Part shown: positions 1-8,633 of the stretch, piece by piece | Layout: every line of letters starts with the position of its first letter | Numbering within the stretch: the stretch's first letter is position 1 | Assembly (NCBI RefSeq): GCF_000732615.1 | Contig: NZ_JPGL01000019.1 | Coordinates: 1-45,178, forward strand | Reading direction: 5' to 3' | DNA from: Burkholderia paludis | Lineage (GTDB): Bacteria; Pseudomonadota; Gammaproteobacteria; Burkholderiales; Burkholderiaceae | DNA: 45,178 nucleotides | Notes under the pieces: model-generated | Told to the model about the DNA's origin: nothing | Database searches by the model: none | What the model saw: only the letters and a program-made list of their open reading frames with translations | Program-made: the position numbers and the translations under genes

Positions 1-741
1 CACCTTGATCTCGGCGATCACGCGGCCCGGGTTCGACGACAGCACGAGGATGCGGTCGCACATGAACACCGCTTCCTCGATGTTGTGCGTGACGATCAAC
101 ACCGACTTGATCGGCATGCGCCCTTGCGTCCACAGATCGAGCAGGTCGGTACGCAGCGTCTCGGCCGTCAGCACGTCGAGCGCCGAGAACGGCTCGTCCA
201 TCAGCAGGATCGTCGGATCGACCACCAGCGCGCGCGCAAAGCCCACGCGCTGGCGCATGCCGCCCGACAGCTCGCGCGGGTACGCATTCTCGAAACCGTC
301 GAGACCGATCAGGTCGATCGCGGCGAGCGCGCGCTCGCGCCGCCGGCGCGCGTCGACGCCCAGCGCCTCGAGGCCGGCCTCCACGTTCTGCAGCACCGTG
401 AGCCACGGGAACAGCGCGAAGGTCTGGAACACCATCGCAACGCCTTCGGCCGGGCCGTTCAGCGGCTTGCCGAGATAGGACACCTCGCCGCCGGTCGGCT
501 CGATCAGGCCGGCGATGATCCGCAGCAGCGTCGACTTGCCGGAGCCGGAGCGGCCGAGCAGGCCGACGATCTCGCCCTCGCGCAGCGACAGGTTCGCGTC
601 GTCGAGCACCAGCAGCTCGCCCTGCGACTTGTTGAAGCCGCGGCAGACGTGATCGACGCGCAGGATCTCCTCACCGAGACGCGGCGGCTGGGCGGGCTGG
701 TTCGTCTGGACAGGGGCATTCACAACATTCGGATTTTGCAT
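1..741 (-). CDS. ABC transporter ATP-binding protein, NitT/TauT type (3' end cut by window)
   Basis: ATPase of an ABC importer of the nitrate/sulfonate/taurine group; it powers the permease encoded just upstream. Reading inward from the ATG at 741, the 247 visible residues contain Walker A GRSGSGKST (about 63-71), Q-loop VFQTFALFPW (about 104-113), signature LSGGMRQR (158-165), Walker B ILLMDEP (178-184) and the H-loop His219. The C-terminus lies outside the window, so the length cannot be judged. An N-terminal tail of about 25 residues, rich in Asn, Gln and Pro, precedes the domain. The gene starts 11 bp after the permease stop, so the two are surely co-transcribed. The motifs do not fix the substrate, and no binding protein is visible in the window. 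Confidence 0.93.
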   Translation of the reverse strand, partial: MQNPNVVNAPVQTNQPAQPPRLGEEILRVDHVCRGFNKSQGELLVLDDANLSLREGEIVGLLGRSGSGKSTLLRIIAGLIEPTGGEVSYLGKPLNGPAEGVAMVFQTFALFPWLTVLQNVEAGLEALGVDARRRRERALAAIDLIGLDGFENAYPRELSGGMRQRVGFARALVVDPTILLMDEPFSALDVLTAETLRTDLLDLWTQGRMPIKSVLIVTHNIEEAVFMCDRILVLSSNPGRVIAEIKV

Positions 742-752
742 CGCGCTTACTC

Positions 753-2504
753 TCAATCGAGACGGAGCCGGGATTCCGCATAGGCGTACATCGGGCGCCA
801 CAGCAGACGGTTGAACAGGGTGACGAACAGGGACATCACGGCGATGCCCAGGATGATCTTCGGGAAATCGCCGGCGGCGGTGGTTTGCGCGATGTATGCG
901 CCGAGGCCGTGCGCGACGACCTTCGTATCGCCCCACTGCACGAACTCGGACACGATGCTCGCGTTCCATGCGCCGCCCGATGCGGTAATGGCGCCCGTCA
1001 CGTAGTACGGGAAAATGCCGGGCAGGATTGCCTGCCGCCACCATTGCTTGCCGCGGATATGGAAGTTCTTCGTCACTTCCTTGTAGTCGTTCGGGTAGGA
1101 CATCGCGCCCGCGATCACGTTGAACAGGATGTACCACTGCGTGCCGAGCACGATCAGCGGCGACAGCCAGATGTCCGCGTTCAGGTGGAAGCGGACGATC
1201 ACGATCACGAACACCGGGAACAGCAGGTTCGCCGGGAACGCGGCGAGGAACTGCGCGAGCGGCTGGATCTTCTCGGCCAGCGCCGGGCGCAGCCCGATCC
1301 ACACGCCGAGCGGCACCCAGATCACCGAAGCGATCAGGATCAGCAACAGGACGCGCAGCAGCGTGATGAGCCCGAGCACGAACACGTGGCCGACCTCGGT
1401 CATCGTCACGCCGGTCGCCACGAAGGTGACGACGCGCCACACGACGTATACGGTCAGCAGGATCACCAGCACGCCCCAGACGACGTCGCCGATCCGCGAC
1501 GACCGGCGGCTGACCGGGCCGCGCGCCACGACGCCCTTGAACGACGGCAGGCGCAGCGGCACGCGGGCGGCCTGCGACAGCAGCCAGCCGGCCGGCACGA
1601 GCAGCTGATGGATCAGGTGCGTGCGGCGCATCATGTCGAGCAGCCAGGATTGCGGCGCGTCGCCCGATGCGGTGTTTTCCATGCGGAACTTGTCGGCCCA
1701 CGCGACGAGCGGGCGGAACAACAGCTGGTCGTACGCGAGGATCACGACCGTCATCGCGACGATCACCCAGCCGACCGCGCCGAGGTTCTTGTCCGAGATG
1801 GCCTGCGCGAGATACGCGCCGATCCCCGGCAGCGTGATGGTCTGGTTGCCGACCGTGATGGCCTCCGACGCGACGACGAAGAACCAGCCGCCCGACATCG
1901 ACATCATCATGTTCCAGATCAGGCCCGGCATCGAGAACGGCACCTCAAGCTTCCAGAAGCGCTGCCACGCGGTCAGGTGAAAGCCGCGCGACACCTCGTG
2001 CAGGTCGCGCGGCACCGTGCGCAGCGACTGGTAGAAGCTGAACGTCATGTTCCACGCCTGGCTCGTGAAGATCGCGAAGATCGCCGCGAGCTCCGCGCCG
2101 AGCACGCGCCCCGGGAACAGCGCGATGAAGAACGTGACCGTAAACGAGATGTAGCCGAGCACCGGCACCGACTGCAGGATGTCGAGGATCGGGATCAGCA
2201 CCATGCCCGCGCGGCGGCTCTTGGCCGCGAGCGTGCCGTAGATCAGCGTGAACACGAGCGACGCGACCATCGCCGCGAGCATCCGCAACGTGGTGCGCAG
2301 CGCATATTCGGGCAGGTTCGACGGATCGAGCGAGATCTTCTGCGTCTGCAGCACGCCGATCGGCGCCATCGTCTGGTGAAAGCCGATGATCGTCATCGCG
2401 AGCAGGCAGATGATCAGCGGAAACGCGACGGCATCCCAGCGGTTGGGTAGCACGCGCCACGCCGAGGCGTTCGCGGTGCGGTTCGGATCGAAACTGATAT
2501 CCAT
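753..2504 (-). CDS. ABC transporter permease with two fused membrane domains (NitT/TauT type)
   Basis: Inner-membrane permease of 583 residues, about twice the usual length of this family. It holds two BPD_transp_1 domains in tandem. Each half has its own EAA-type cytoplasmic loop, seen as HEVSRGFHLTAWQRFWKLEV in the first and KEVTKNFHIRGKQWWRQAIL in the second, each followed by hydrophobic helices. A basic hydrophilic linker (around residues 275-335) joins them. One chain therefore probably supplies both halves of the pore normally made by a homodimer. The ATG at 2504 is preferred because the open frame further upstream only reads antisense through the phosphate transporter. The partner ATPase follows after 11 bp. 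No periplasmic binding protein gene is adjacent. Confidence 0.93.
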   Translation of the reverse strand: MDISFDPNRTANASAWRVLPNRWDAVAFPLIICLLAMTIIGFHQTMAPIGVLQTQKISLDPSNLPEYALRTTLRMLAAMVASLVFTLIYGTLAAKSRRAGMVLIPILDILQSVPVLGYISFTVTFFIALFPGRVLGAELAAIFAIFTSQAWNMTFSFYQSLRTVPRDLHEVSRGFHLTAWQRFWKLEVPFSMPGLIWNMMMSMSGGWFFVVASEAITVGNQTITLPGIGAYLAQAISDKNLGAVGWVIVAMTVVILAYDQLLFRPLVAWADKFRMENTASGDAPQSWLLDMMRRTHLIHQLLVPAGWLLSQAARVPLRLPSFKGVVARGPVSRRSSRIGDVVWGVLVILLTVYVVWRVVTFVATGVTMTEVGHVFVLGLITLLRVLLLILIASVIWVPLGVWIGLRPALAEKIQPLAQFLAAFPANLLFPVFVIVIVRFHLNADIWLSPLIVLGTQWYILFNVIAGAMSYPNDYKEVTKNFHIRGKQWWRQAILPGIFPYYVTGAITASGGAWNASIVSEFVQWGDTKVVAHGLGAYIAQTTAAGDFPKIILGIAVMSLFVTLFNRLLWRPMYAYAESRLRLD

Positions 2505-2584
2505 CGGTAGCGTCTTGTGTTGAATGAAAAATCGATGGGACCGGCCGCGTGCCGCACGGCCGGACATCGCGCCCCCCGGCGCGG

Positions 2585-4174
2585 TCAGAACAGTCCGTGC
2601 AGCGCCCAGTACAGGGCGGCAGACAGCGCGATCGACGCGGGCAGCGTCAGCACCCAGGCAAGCACGAGGTTGCGCACGGTATCCCAGCGCAGGCCCGAGC
2701 CGCTCGCCGTCATCGTGCCGGCTACGCCCGACGCGAGCACGTGCGTCGTCGACACCGGCAACCCGTATGCGTCGGCCATGCCGATCGTCAGCATCGCGAC
2801 GGCCTCGGCCGACGCGCCCTGCCCGTAGGTCAGGTGCGACTTGCCGATCTTCTCGCCGACGGTCACGACGATCCGCTTCCAGCCGACCATCGTGCCGAGG
2901 CCGAGCGCGATCGCCACCGCGACCTTCACCCACGTCGGGATGAACTTCGTCGCACGGTCCATCTGCTGCTTGTAGGCGTCGAGCACGCTCGCGTCCTCGA
3001 CCGAGAACGCCGGCGCCTTCGCCTTCTCCATCAGCCGGATCGCCTCGGACGCGACGTACATGTTGTTGCGCACGTTGTCGACGAGGTTCTGCGGCACGCT
3101 CGAGATTCCGCCGGCCTGCGCGACCTGGTCGGCGATCGTGTCGGTGAGCTTGCCCAGTGCGGGAATCGTCGCCGGCGTCAGCTTGTGCGTGCGCACGTAT
3201 GCCTCGACGTCGGCGCGCGGATGCGCGGATTGCTCGGCCGGGTCCGCGTACCTGGCCAGCGTCGTGGACGCATGGCGCGCCACCGCGACGAACGTGCTCG
3301 CCTGGTCGGGCGTCACGGCCTTGTTCAGCGCGTACGCGGTCGGCATCACGCCGATCAGGATCAGCATGATGAGCCCCATGCCCTTCTGCCCGTCGTTCGA
3401 GCCGTGCGCGAACGACACGCCCGTGCAGGTCAGGATCAGCAGCAGGCGGATCCAGAACGGCGGCGGCTTGCTGCCCTTCGGCTCCTGGTACAGCGCGGGC
3501 ACGCGCACGAGCGCCTTCAGCAGCAGCAGCACGAGCGCCGACAGCACGAAGCCGACGAGCGGCGAGAACAGCAGCGCCTTGCCGACGCCGAGCGCCTGGT
3601 TCCAGTCGACGCCGCTGGTGCCCGACGGGCCGTTGACGATCTGGTTCATCAGGCCGACGCCGATGATCGAGCCGACGAGCGTGTGCGAGCTCGACGACGG
3701 CAGCCCGAAATACCAGGTCGCGAGGTTCCACGTGACGGCCGCGATCAGCAGCGAGAACACCATTGCGAAGCCGGCGCCGCTGCCGACCTGCAGGATCAGC
3801 TCGACCGGCAGCAGCTGCACGATGCCGAACGCGACGGCGCCGCTCGACACGAGCACGCCGCACAGGTTCCAGAGGCCCGACCAGACGACCGCCAGGTGCG
3901 GATCGAGCGAATGCGTGTAGATGACGGTCGCGACCGCGTTCGCAGTGTCGTGAAAGCCGTTCACGAATTCGAAGCCGAGCGCGATCAGCAGCGCGACGAT
4001 CAGCAGCAGGAACGGGAGGACCGAGCTTTCCTTGACGGGACTGAGGTCGGAAACGAGATGAATGCCGACATAGACGATGCCGCACGCAATGATCAGAAAA
4101 AACAGGGCGAGGCTGATGCTGCGCGTGCGGCTGCTGACCGCGCCGCCGGCTTCCGTTGCCGCGAGATTCGGCAT
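2585..4174 (-). CDS. pit: Inorganic phosphate transporter, PiT family
   Basis: Inner-membrane phosphate symporter of 529 residues. The two PiT signature repeats are both present: GFHDTANAVATVIYT (73-87) in the N-terminal half and FAHGSNDGQKGMG in the middle. The paired SSSSHT and PVSTTHV loops typical of the family are also there, and the chain has about ten hydrophobic segments with a hydrophilic central loop. The ATG at 4174 is preceded on its strand by CGGAG and gives the usual N-terminal tail before the first helix. PiT proteins carry metal-phosphate complexes with protons or sodium at low affinity. A PhoB-box-like repeat about 50 bp upstream suggests control by phosphate status. It is separated from the ABC permease by 80 bp and may be transcribed with it. 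Confidence 0.95.
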   Translation of the reverse strand: MPNLAATEAGGAVSSRTRSISLALFFLIIACGIVYVGIHLVSDLSPVKESSVLPFLLLIVALLIALGFEFVNGFHDTANAVATVIYTHSLDPHLAVVWSGLWNLCGVLVSSGAVAFGIVQLLPVELILQVGSGAGFAMVFSLLIAAVTWNLATWYFGLPSSSSHTLVGSIIGVGLMNQIVNGPSGTSGVDWNQALGVGKALLFSPLVGFVLSALVLLLLKALVRVPALYQEPKGSKPPPFWIRLLLILTCTGVSFAHGSNDGQKGMGLIMLILIGVMPTAYALNKAVTPDQASTFVAVARHASTTLARYADPAEQSAHPRADVEAYVRTHKLTPATIPALGKLTDTIADQVAQAGGISSVPQNLVDNVRNNMYVASEAIRLMEKAKAPAFSVEDASVLDAYKQQMDRATKFIPTWVKVAVAIALGLGTMVGWKRIVVTVGEKIGKSHLTYGQGASAEAVAMLTIGMADAYGLPVSTTHVLASGVAGTMTASGSGLRWDTVRNLVLAWVLTLPASIALSAALYWALHGLF

Positions 4175-4221
4175 GAAGGGGCTCCGGAGAGGTAACTCGG
4201 AGTGGCAGGCTATCGGTCGAT

Positions 4222-4239
4222 CGTGACGTAAATGTGACG
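4222..4239 (-). promoter_or_regulatory. PhoB-box-like direct repeat upstream of pit
   Basis: Read on the minus strand this is CGTCACA-TTTA-CGTCACG: two 7-bp units 11 bp apart with an A/T-only spacer, the geometry of a Pho box (consensus CTGTCAT-A/T4-CTGTCAC). It lies 48 bp before the pit start codon. The match is good in layout but not exact in the first bases of each unit. Assignment to PhoB is inference. Confidence 0.5.
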
Positions 4240-4429
4240 TGTCACTTACAGGACATTGACGGTACGCGACCCCGACGTCCCGCATGCCCGCGCAGGCCCC
4301 GGACACGGGCATCCGGCCGTGTAACGCGCGGGAATAAATCCGCTGTCGCGCCGGTATCGCAGGCGAAGGCGCCGGCTTATTCCAGGACGATCCGGCCGTC
4401 CGGTTCCGTCATACGATTGCGAGGCTCAC

Positions 4430-5374
4430 ATGTCTTCATCGACCCCCACCCGCCCGTCGCGCCGCAAGGCCCTGCAATGCATGGCCTTCGGCGGGCTCGG
4501 CACGCTGTTCACGCTGTCGGGCGGCATCCTGACGCCGTTCGACCTCGCGCTCGCGCAGACCGGCGACGCCCGCCCGGCCGACGCGGGCCGGCCGCTGTTC
4601 GTGCAGATCAGCGATACGCACATCGGCTTCAACAAGGAAGCGAATCCCGACGTGGCGGCCACGCTGCGGCAGACGATCGAACTCGTCAACGCGATGCCGG
4701 CCATGCCCGCGCTGGCCATCCATACCGGCGACATCACGCACCTGTCGAAGCCGGAGGAATTCGACCGGGCATCGCAGCTCCTGTCGGCGCTGCGCGTGCC
4801 GGAACTGCACACGGTGCCGGGCGAGCACGACGTCACCGACGGCTCGGGCGCCGAGTACTTCGGCCGGTTCGGCAAGGCGTCGGACAACCGCGGCTATTAC
4901 AGCTTCGATCACGCCGGCGTGCATTTCATCGGCCTCGTCAACGTGATGCACTTCAAGCCGAACGGGCTCGGCAGCTTCGGCGACGATCAGCTCGCGTGGC
5001 TCGCGCGGGATCTCGAGGGCCGCACGTCGAGCACGCCGATCGTCGTGTTCTCGCACATGCCGATGTGGACCGTCTACGAGCCGTGGGGCTGGGGAACCGG
5101 CGACGCGCCGCAGACGATGGCGCTGCTGCGCCGCTTCGGGTCGGTCACCGTGCTGAACGGGCACATTCATCAGATCGTGTCGAAGGTCGAGGGCAACGTG
5201 ACGTTCCACACGGCGCGCTCCACCGCGTTCCCGCAGCCGACGGCCGGCAACGGCCCGGGCCCCGTCCCGCTGACCGTGCCGCGCGACCGGCTGCCCGCGA
5301 TGCTCGGCGTGACGACCGTCGAATTCGCGGGCCACCCCGCCGCTTCGGCGCTGCACGACGCGACGCTGGCCTGA
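4430..5374 (+). CDS. Exported metallophosphoesterase (calcineurin-like), Tat-type leader
   Basis: Putative periplasmic phosphoesterase of 314 residues. The N-terminus has SRRKAL (9-14) followed by a hydrophobic stretch and LALAQ, a plausible twin-arginine signal. The binuclear-metal motifs follow in order: DTH (62-64), GD (100-101), GEHD (131-134), FSHMP (His209) and GHIHQ (244-248). The third motif is normally GNHD/E; here the metal-bridging Asn is replaced by Glu132, so the metal site may differ. A cupredoxin gene follows after 25 bp, and the two form an operon. This pairing suggests a periplasmic, metal-linked function. The substrate cannot be read from the sequence. Confidence 0.88.
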   Translation: MSSSTPTRPSRRKALQCMAFGGLGTLFTLSGGILTPFDLALAQTGDARPADAGRPLFVQISDTHIGFNKEANPDVAATLRQTIELVNAMPAMPALAIHTGDITHLSKPEEFDRASQLLSALRVPELHTVPGEHDVTDGSGAEYFGRFGKASDNRGYYSFDHAGVHFIGLVNVMHFKPNGLGSFGDDQLAWLARDLEGRTSSTPIVVFSHMPMWTVYEPWGWGTGDAPQTMALLRRFGSVTVLNGHIHQIVSKVEGNVTFHTARSTAFPQPTAGNGPGPVPLTVPRDRLPAMLGVTTVEFAGHPAASALHDATLA

Positions 5375-5399
5375 TGCGCCGCTGCTCGAGGAGACCGAC

Positions 5400-5741
5400 A
5401 TGACCCGCTTCAAGCCCACCGGCGCCGTCGCGGCGCTGCTCCTGTGCGTGGCCGCCGCCGGCGCGCCGCTCACCGCGTTCGCGCAAGGCCAGGACGGCCC
5501 GCTCGTGACGATCCGCAATTTCATGTTCTCGCCGATGTCGACCACGATCAAGGCCGGCGCGACGGTCACGTGGAAGAACCTCGACGGCGAGCCGCACACC
5601 GTCGTCAACGATGCCGGCCTCTTCCACTCGAAGGCGCTCGACCAGGGCGAGACCTACTCGTTCCGCTTCGACAAGCCCGGCGTCTACAAGGTGTTCTGCG
5701 GAATTCATCCGTTCATGAAGGAGACGATCACCGTCGAATGA
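5400..5741 (+). CDS. Cupredoxin, plastocyanin/amicyanin-like (exported)
   Basis: Small blue-copper protein of 113 residues with a Sec-type leader (hydrophobic about 9-24, cleavage probably after AFA at 28). Type 1 copper ligands are visible as His66 in EPHTVVND, Cys100 and His103 in CGIHPFM, and Met106. The Cys-x2-His-x2-Met loop is amicyanin/plastocyanin-short. It should act as a periplasmic electron carrier or copper holder. The ATG is preceded by GAGGAG. It lies 25 bp behind the metallophosphoesterase gene and shares its transcript; no obvious redox partner lies next to it. Confidence 0.9.
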   Translation: MTRFKPTGAVAALLLCVAAAGAPLTAFAQGQDGPLVTIRNFMFSPMSTTIKAGATVTWKNLDGEPHTVVNDAGLFHSKALDQGETYSFRFDKPGVYKVFCGIHPFMKETITVE

Positions 5742-5847
5742 CGCGGCGCATCACGCGGGCGCGCGGCGAGCGCCCCCCGCCGCCGATCGCCTAAACTGAA
5801 TCGAACCGTTCGGCTCCGACCCACCGTCATACACAGCGAGGCACGCC

Positions 5848-6984
5848 ATGACCGCAAGCCAGCCGGCACGCATGGATCTTCCCGGGCAGGTCGTGCTGGT
5901 GCTCCAGGGCGGCGGCGCACTGGGCGCGTTCCAGCTCGGCGTCTTTCAGGCGCTGGACGAAGCCGGCATCCGGCCCGACTGGGTGGTGGGCACGTCGATC
6001 GGCGCCATCAACGCGGCGCTGATCGCCGGGAATCCGCTGGAGCGGCGCCACGAAAGGCTGTCGGCGTTCTGGCAGCGCGTGACCGAACGGACCCGTTTCG
6101 ACGCCCCGCTGCTGCCCGGCTGGGACCGGACGCTGGCCGAGCTGATGATCATCGGCGGCGGCATCGCGGGGTTCTTCCAGCCCAATCCGGCGTCGTGGTT
6201 CGGGCCGATGGTGCGCCTCGGCGTCGATCGCGCGTCGTATTACCGGATCGCGCCGCTGCGCGAGACGCTCGCGTCGCTGATCGAGCCCGACCTGCTCAAC
6301 GCGGGCCGCCCGCGCCTGACCGTCAGCGCGGTCAACGCATGCACGGGCACGATGCGCTATTTCGATTCGCGCGAGACCCGGCTGGGACTCGAACACATCA
6401 TGAGTTCGGGCGCGCTGCCGCCCGCGTTCCCGGCGATCCGGATCGACGGCGAGCCGTACTGGGACGGCGGCGTGTATTCGAATACGCCGGTCGAAGTGGT
6501 GCTCGACGACAACCCGCGCCGCAATTCGATCATCTTCTCGGTACAGGTGTGGAATCCGGCCGGCCCCGAGCCCGAAAGCATCTGGCAGGTGTCGGAGCGG
6601 CAGAAGGACATCCAGTACGCGAGCCGCACCGACAGCCACATCGCACGCCAGCAGCAGATCCACCGGCTGCGTCATGTGATCCGCGAACTGGTGCGGCACG
6701 TGCCGGAAGCCGAACGCGCGTCGCCCGCCGTGCACCGGCTGGCCGCGTGGGGATGCGAAACCACGATGCATCTGGTCAAGCTCGCGGCGCCGCGGCTCGC
6801 CGGCGACAATCAGTTGAAGGACATCGATTTCACGCCGGAAGGCATCGCCGCCCGCCGGCAGGCCGGCTACGAGGCCGCGCAGCGGGCCATTGCCGCCCGT
6901 CCGTGGGACCTGCCGACGGACCCGACCGAAGGCCTGACGGTATTCGACGCCAGCGCACCGCCCGGCACGCAACAGCCCGCATGA
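5848..6984 (+). CDS. Patatin-like phospholipase
   Basis: Serine lipase/phospholipase of 378 residues. The patatin oxyanion-hole motif GGGALG (21-26), the nucleophile elbow GTSIG (Ser50) and the catalytic Asp206 in YWDGGVYSNTP form the expected Ser-Asp dyad. The C-terminal third, after the dyad, resembles the extension seen in a large proteobacterial patatin group (DUF3734 type) and includes His- and Arg-rich helices. No signal peptide is apparent, so it is probably cytoplasmic or membrane-associated. It sits alone, 106 bp after the cupredoxin gene and convergent with the dehydrogenase gene that ends at 7025. Confidence 0.93.
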   Translation: MTASQPARMDLPGQVVLVLQGGGALGAFQLGVFQALDEAGIRPDWVVGTSIGAINAALIAGNPLERRHERLSAFWQRVTERTRFDAPLLPGWDRTLAELMIIGGGIAGFFQPNPASWFGPMVRLGVDRASYYRIAPLRETLASLIEPDLLNAGRPRLTVSAVNACTGTMRYFDSRETRLGLEHIMSSGALPPAFPAIRIDGEPYWDGGVYSNTPVEVVLDDNPRRNSIIFSVQVWNPAGPEPESIWQVSERQKDIQYASRTDSHIARQQQIHRLRHVIRELVRHVPEAERASPAVHRLAAWGCETTMHLVKLAAPRLAGDNQLKDIDFTPEGIAARRQAGYEAAQRAIAARPWDLPTDPTEGLTVFDASAPPGTQQPA

Positions 6985-7024
6985 CGCGCGGCGCCGCCGC
7001 CGCACGCCGGCCGGGCCGCCGCGC

Positions 7025-8512
7025 TCAGCCGCGAGCGGCCTGCAGGCGCGCGCGGCCGGCCGCGCTGACCTCGACCAGGGCCCCACCGCCATGCGCGGGG
7101 TGCCGGATCACGTAGCCGCGCGCGCAGGCTTCCTCCCATACCGGCAGGCGCGGGCACGACGTCCGCCACGCATCGATCACTTCTTCGTAGGGCCGCGTGC
7201 CGCGCCCGATCCATTCGAGCAGGTCGAGGATCAGCGGCTCGATCGACGCCGTGTCGCGCGCCAGCACCTCCGGGTTGACCACGTGGATCGGCTGCCCGGC
7301 CGCGAAGGACACGATCTGGTCGAACACATCGGAGAACTGCGTCTCGTATTCGTCCTCGGTCACGTAGCCGATGTGCGGCGTACACACGACATCGGGGCAA
7401 CGCAACAGCGGATGCCGCGGATCGCGCAGCGGCTCCGTCTCGTAGACGTCCACCGCCGCCATCCCGGGCCGGCCGGCCTGCAACGCCGCCTCGAGCGCGC
7501 CCGGCGCGACGAGGCCCGCACGGCTCGTGTTGACGAACAGCGCGCCGGGTTTCATCCGGGCCAGATCGTCGGCCGTCACGATGCCGCGCGTGGCCGGCAC
7601 GAGCCGCATGTGCAGCGACAGCACGTCGCAGGTTTCGAAGAACGCACGCTTGTCCGGGGCCGTGTTCCACCCGTCGTCGCGCGCACGCTGCAGCGACGCT
7701 TCGCGCGCCAGGACCAGCACGTTCATCCCGAACGCGGCGCCGTACCGGGCGACCTCCGCCCCGATCCGGCCATAGCCGTATATCCCCAGCGTGCGCCCGC
7801 GCAACGTCCGCCCGACGCCGATCTGCCAGCGGCCGGCCTGCAGCGCGCGCATCTGCTGCGGAATCCGGCGCAGCGTGGCCGGCACGAGCCGCATGTGCAG
7901 CGACAGCACGTCGCAGGTTTCGAAGAACGCACGCTTGTCCGGGGCCGTGTTCCACCCGTCGTCGCGCGCACGCTGCAGCGACGCTTCGCGCGCCAGGACC
8001 AGCACGTTCATCCCGAACGCGGCGCCGTACCGGGCGACCTCCGCCCCGATCCGGCCATAGCCGTATATCCCCAGCGTGCGCCCGCGCAACGTCCGCCCGA
8101 CGCCGATCTGCCAGCGGCCGGCCTGCAGCGCGCGCATCTGCTGCGGAATCCGGCGCATCGCGGCGAGCACGAGGCCCCACGTCAGCTCGGCCGCCGCATG
8201 GGACGGCGTGCCGGCGTGCTGGTTCGACGACACGATCACGCCGTGCGCGGTGCACGCCTCGATGTCGATGTGCGGATAGACGCTGCGCTGGCTGATCAGC
8301 CGCAGCCTCGGCAATTGCGCGACGAGCGGCGCGCGGATCTGCGTGCGTTCGCGGATCAGCACCAGCACTTCGGTGTCGCGCAGGCGTTCCGCCAGCACGT
8401 CGACATCCTGCACGTGGTCGTTCCAGACCGTGACCGCGTGCCCGTCCAGCTTGCGAAAGCACGGCAGCGTGCGCAGCGTGTCGAAATAATCGTCGAGGAT
8501 CGTGATGTTCAT
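7025..8512 (-). CDS. D-2-hydroxyacid dehydrogenase family protein with internal 95-residue duplication
   Basis: NAD-dependent D-2-hydroxyacid dehydrogenase homologue of 495 residues; without the duplication it would be 400. An N-terminal substrate domain precedes the NAD-binding Rossmann segment with GYGRIG (151-156). Residues 119-213 are then repeated exactly as 214-308, so the glycine motif occurs twice. After the repeat come the catalytic Arg in NTSRAGL, the Glu in VYETEP and the His in PHIGYVT, in the correct order. About 70 extra residues follow the His. A protein with one half of its Rossmann fold inserted twice would be expected to fold badly, so function is doubtful unless the extra unit loops out. 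Start ATG at 8512. Confidence 0.9.
   Translation of the reverse strand: MNITILDDYFDTLRTLPCFRKLDGHAVTVWNDHVQDVDVLAERLRDTEVLVLIRERTQIRAPLVAQLPRLRLISQRSVYPHIDIEACTAHGVIVSSNQHAGTPSHAAAELTWGLVLAAMRRIPQQMRALQAGRWQIGVGRTLRGRTLGIYGYGRIGAEVARYGAAFGMNVLVLAREASLQRARDDGWNTAPDKRAFFETCDVLSLHMRLVPATLRRIPQQMRALQAGRWQIGVGRTLRGRTLGIYGYGRIGAEVARYGAAFGMNVLVLAREASLQRARDDGWNTAPDKRAFFETCDVLSLHMRLVPATRGIVTADDLARMKPGALFVNTSRAGLVAPGALEAALQAGRPGMAAVDVYETEPLRDPRHPLLRCPDVVCTPHIGYVTEDEYETQFSDVFDQIVSFAAGQPIHVVNPEVLARDTASIEPLILDLLEWIGRGTRPYEEVIDAWRTSCPRLPVWEEACARGYVIRHPAHGGGALVEVSAAGRARLQAARG
7588..8157. repeat. Perfect tandem duplication, 2 x 285 bp
   Basis: Positions 7588-7872 and 7873-8157 are directly adjacent and, compared base by base, identical. 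The unit is 285 bp, a multiple of three, so the reading frame of the dehydrogenase is kept. Flanking bases diverge at once on both sides. No insertion sequence and no long flanking homology is visible. Either a very recent duplication or an assembly error would give this. Confidence 0.97.
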
Positions 8513-8633
8513 GGGGCGCTCCCGGCAACGTCGTCATCCTGAACCGGGAGCGCCCCGCAGGGAAATGAAATTATCTTGTCGATTCCTGCATTTTTCTGAT
8601 CGATCGCCTTCGCCGCGAGGATCTCGAGCCGTC

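Noticed and set aside
885..2450. A 521-residue plus-strand frame opposite the ABC permease
   Set aside because: Antisense shadow of the permease gene; very high Arg/His/Gln content and no motif.
753..4085. A 1110-residue minus-strand open frame
   Set aside because: Only the part from ATG 2504 is the ABC permease. The first half reads the pit gene in another frame and has the Arg/Ala-rich look of a shadow.
7588..8157. Tandem duplication considered as a CRISPR-like or mobile repeat
   Set aside because: Only two copies, 285 bp long and coding in frame, with no spacers, terminal repeats or transposase.
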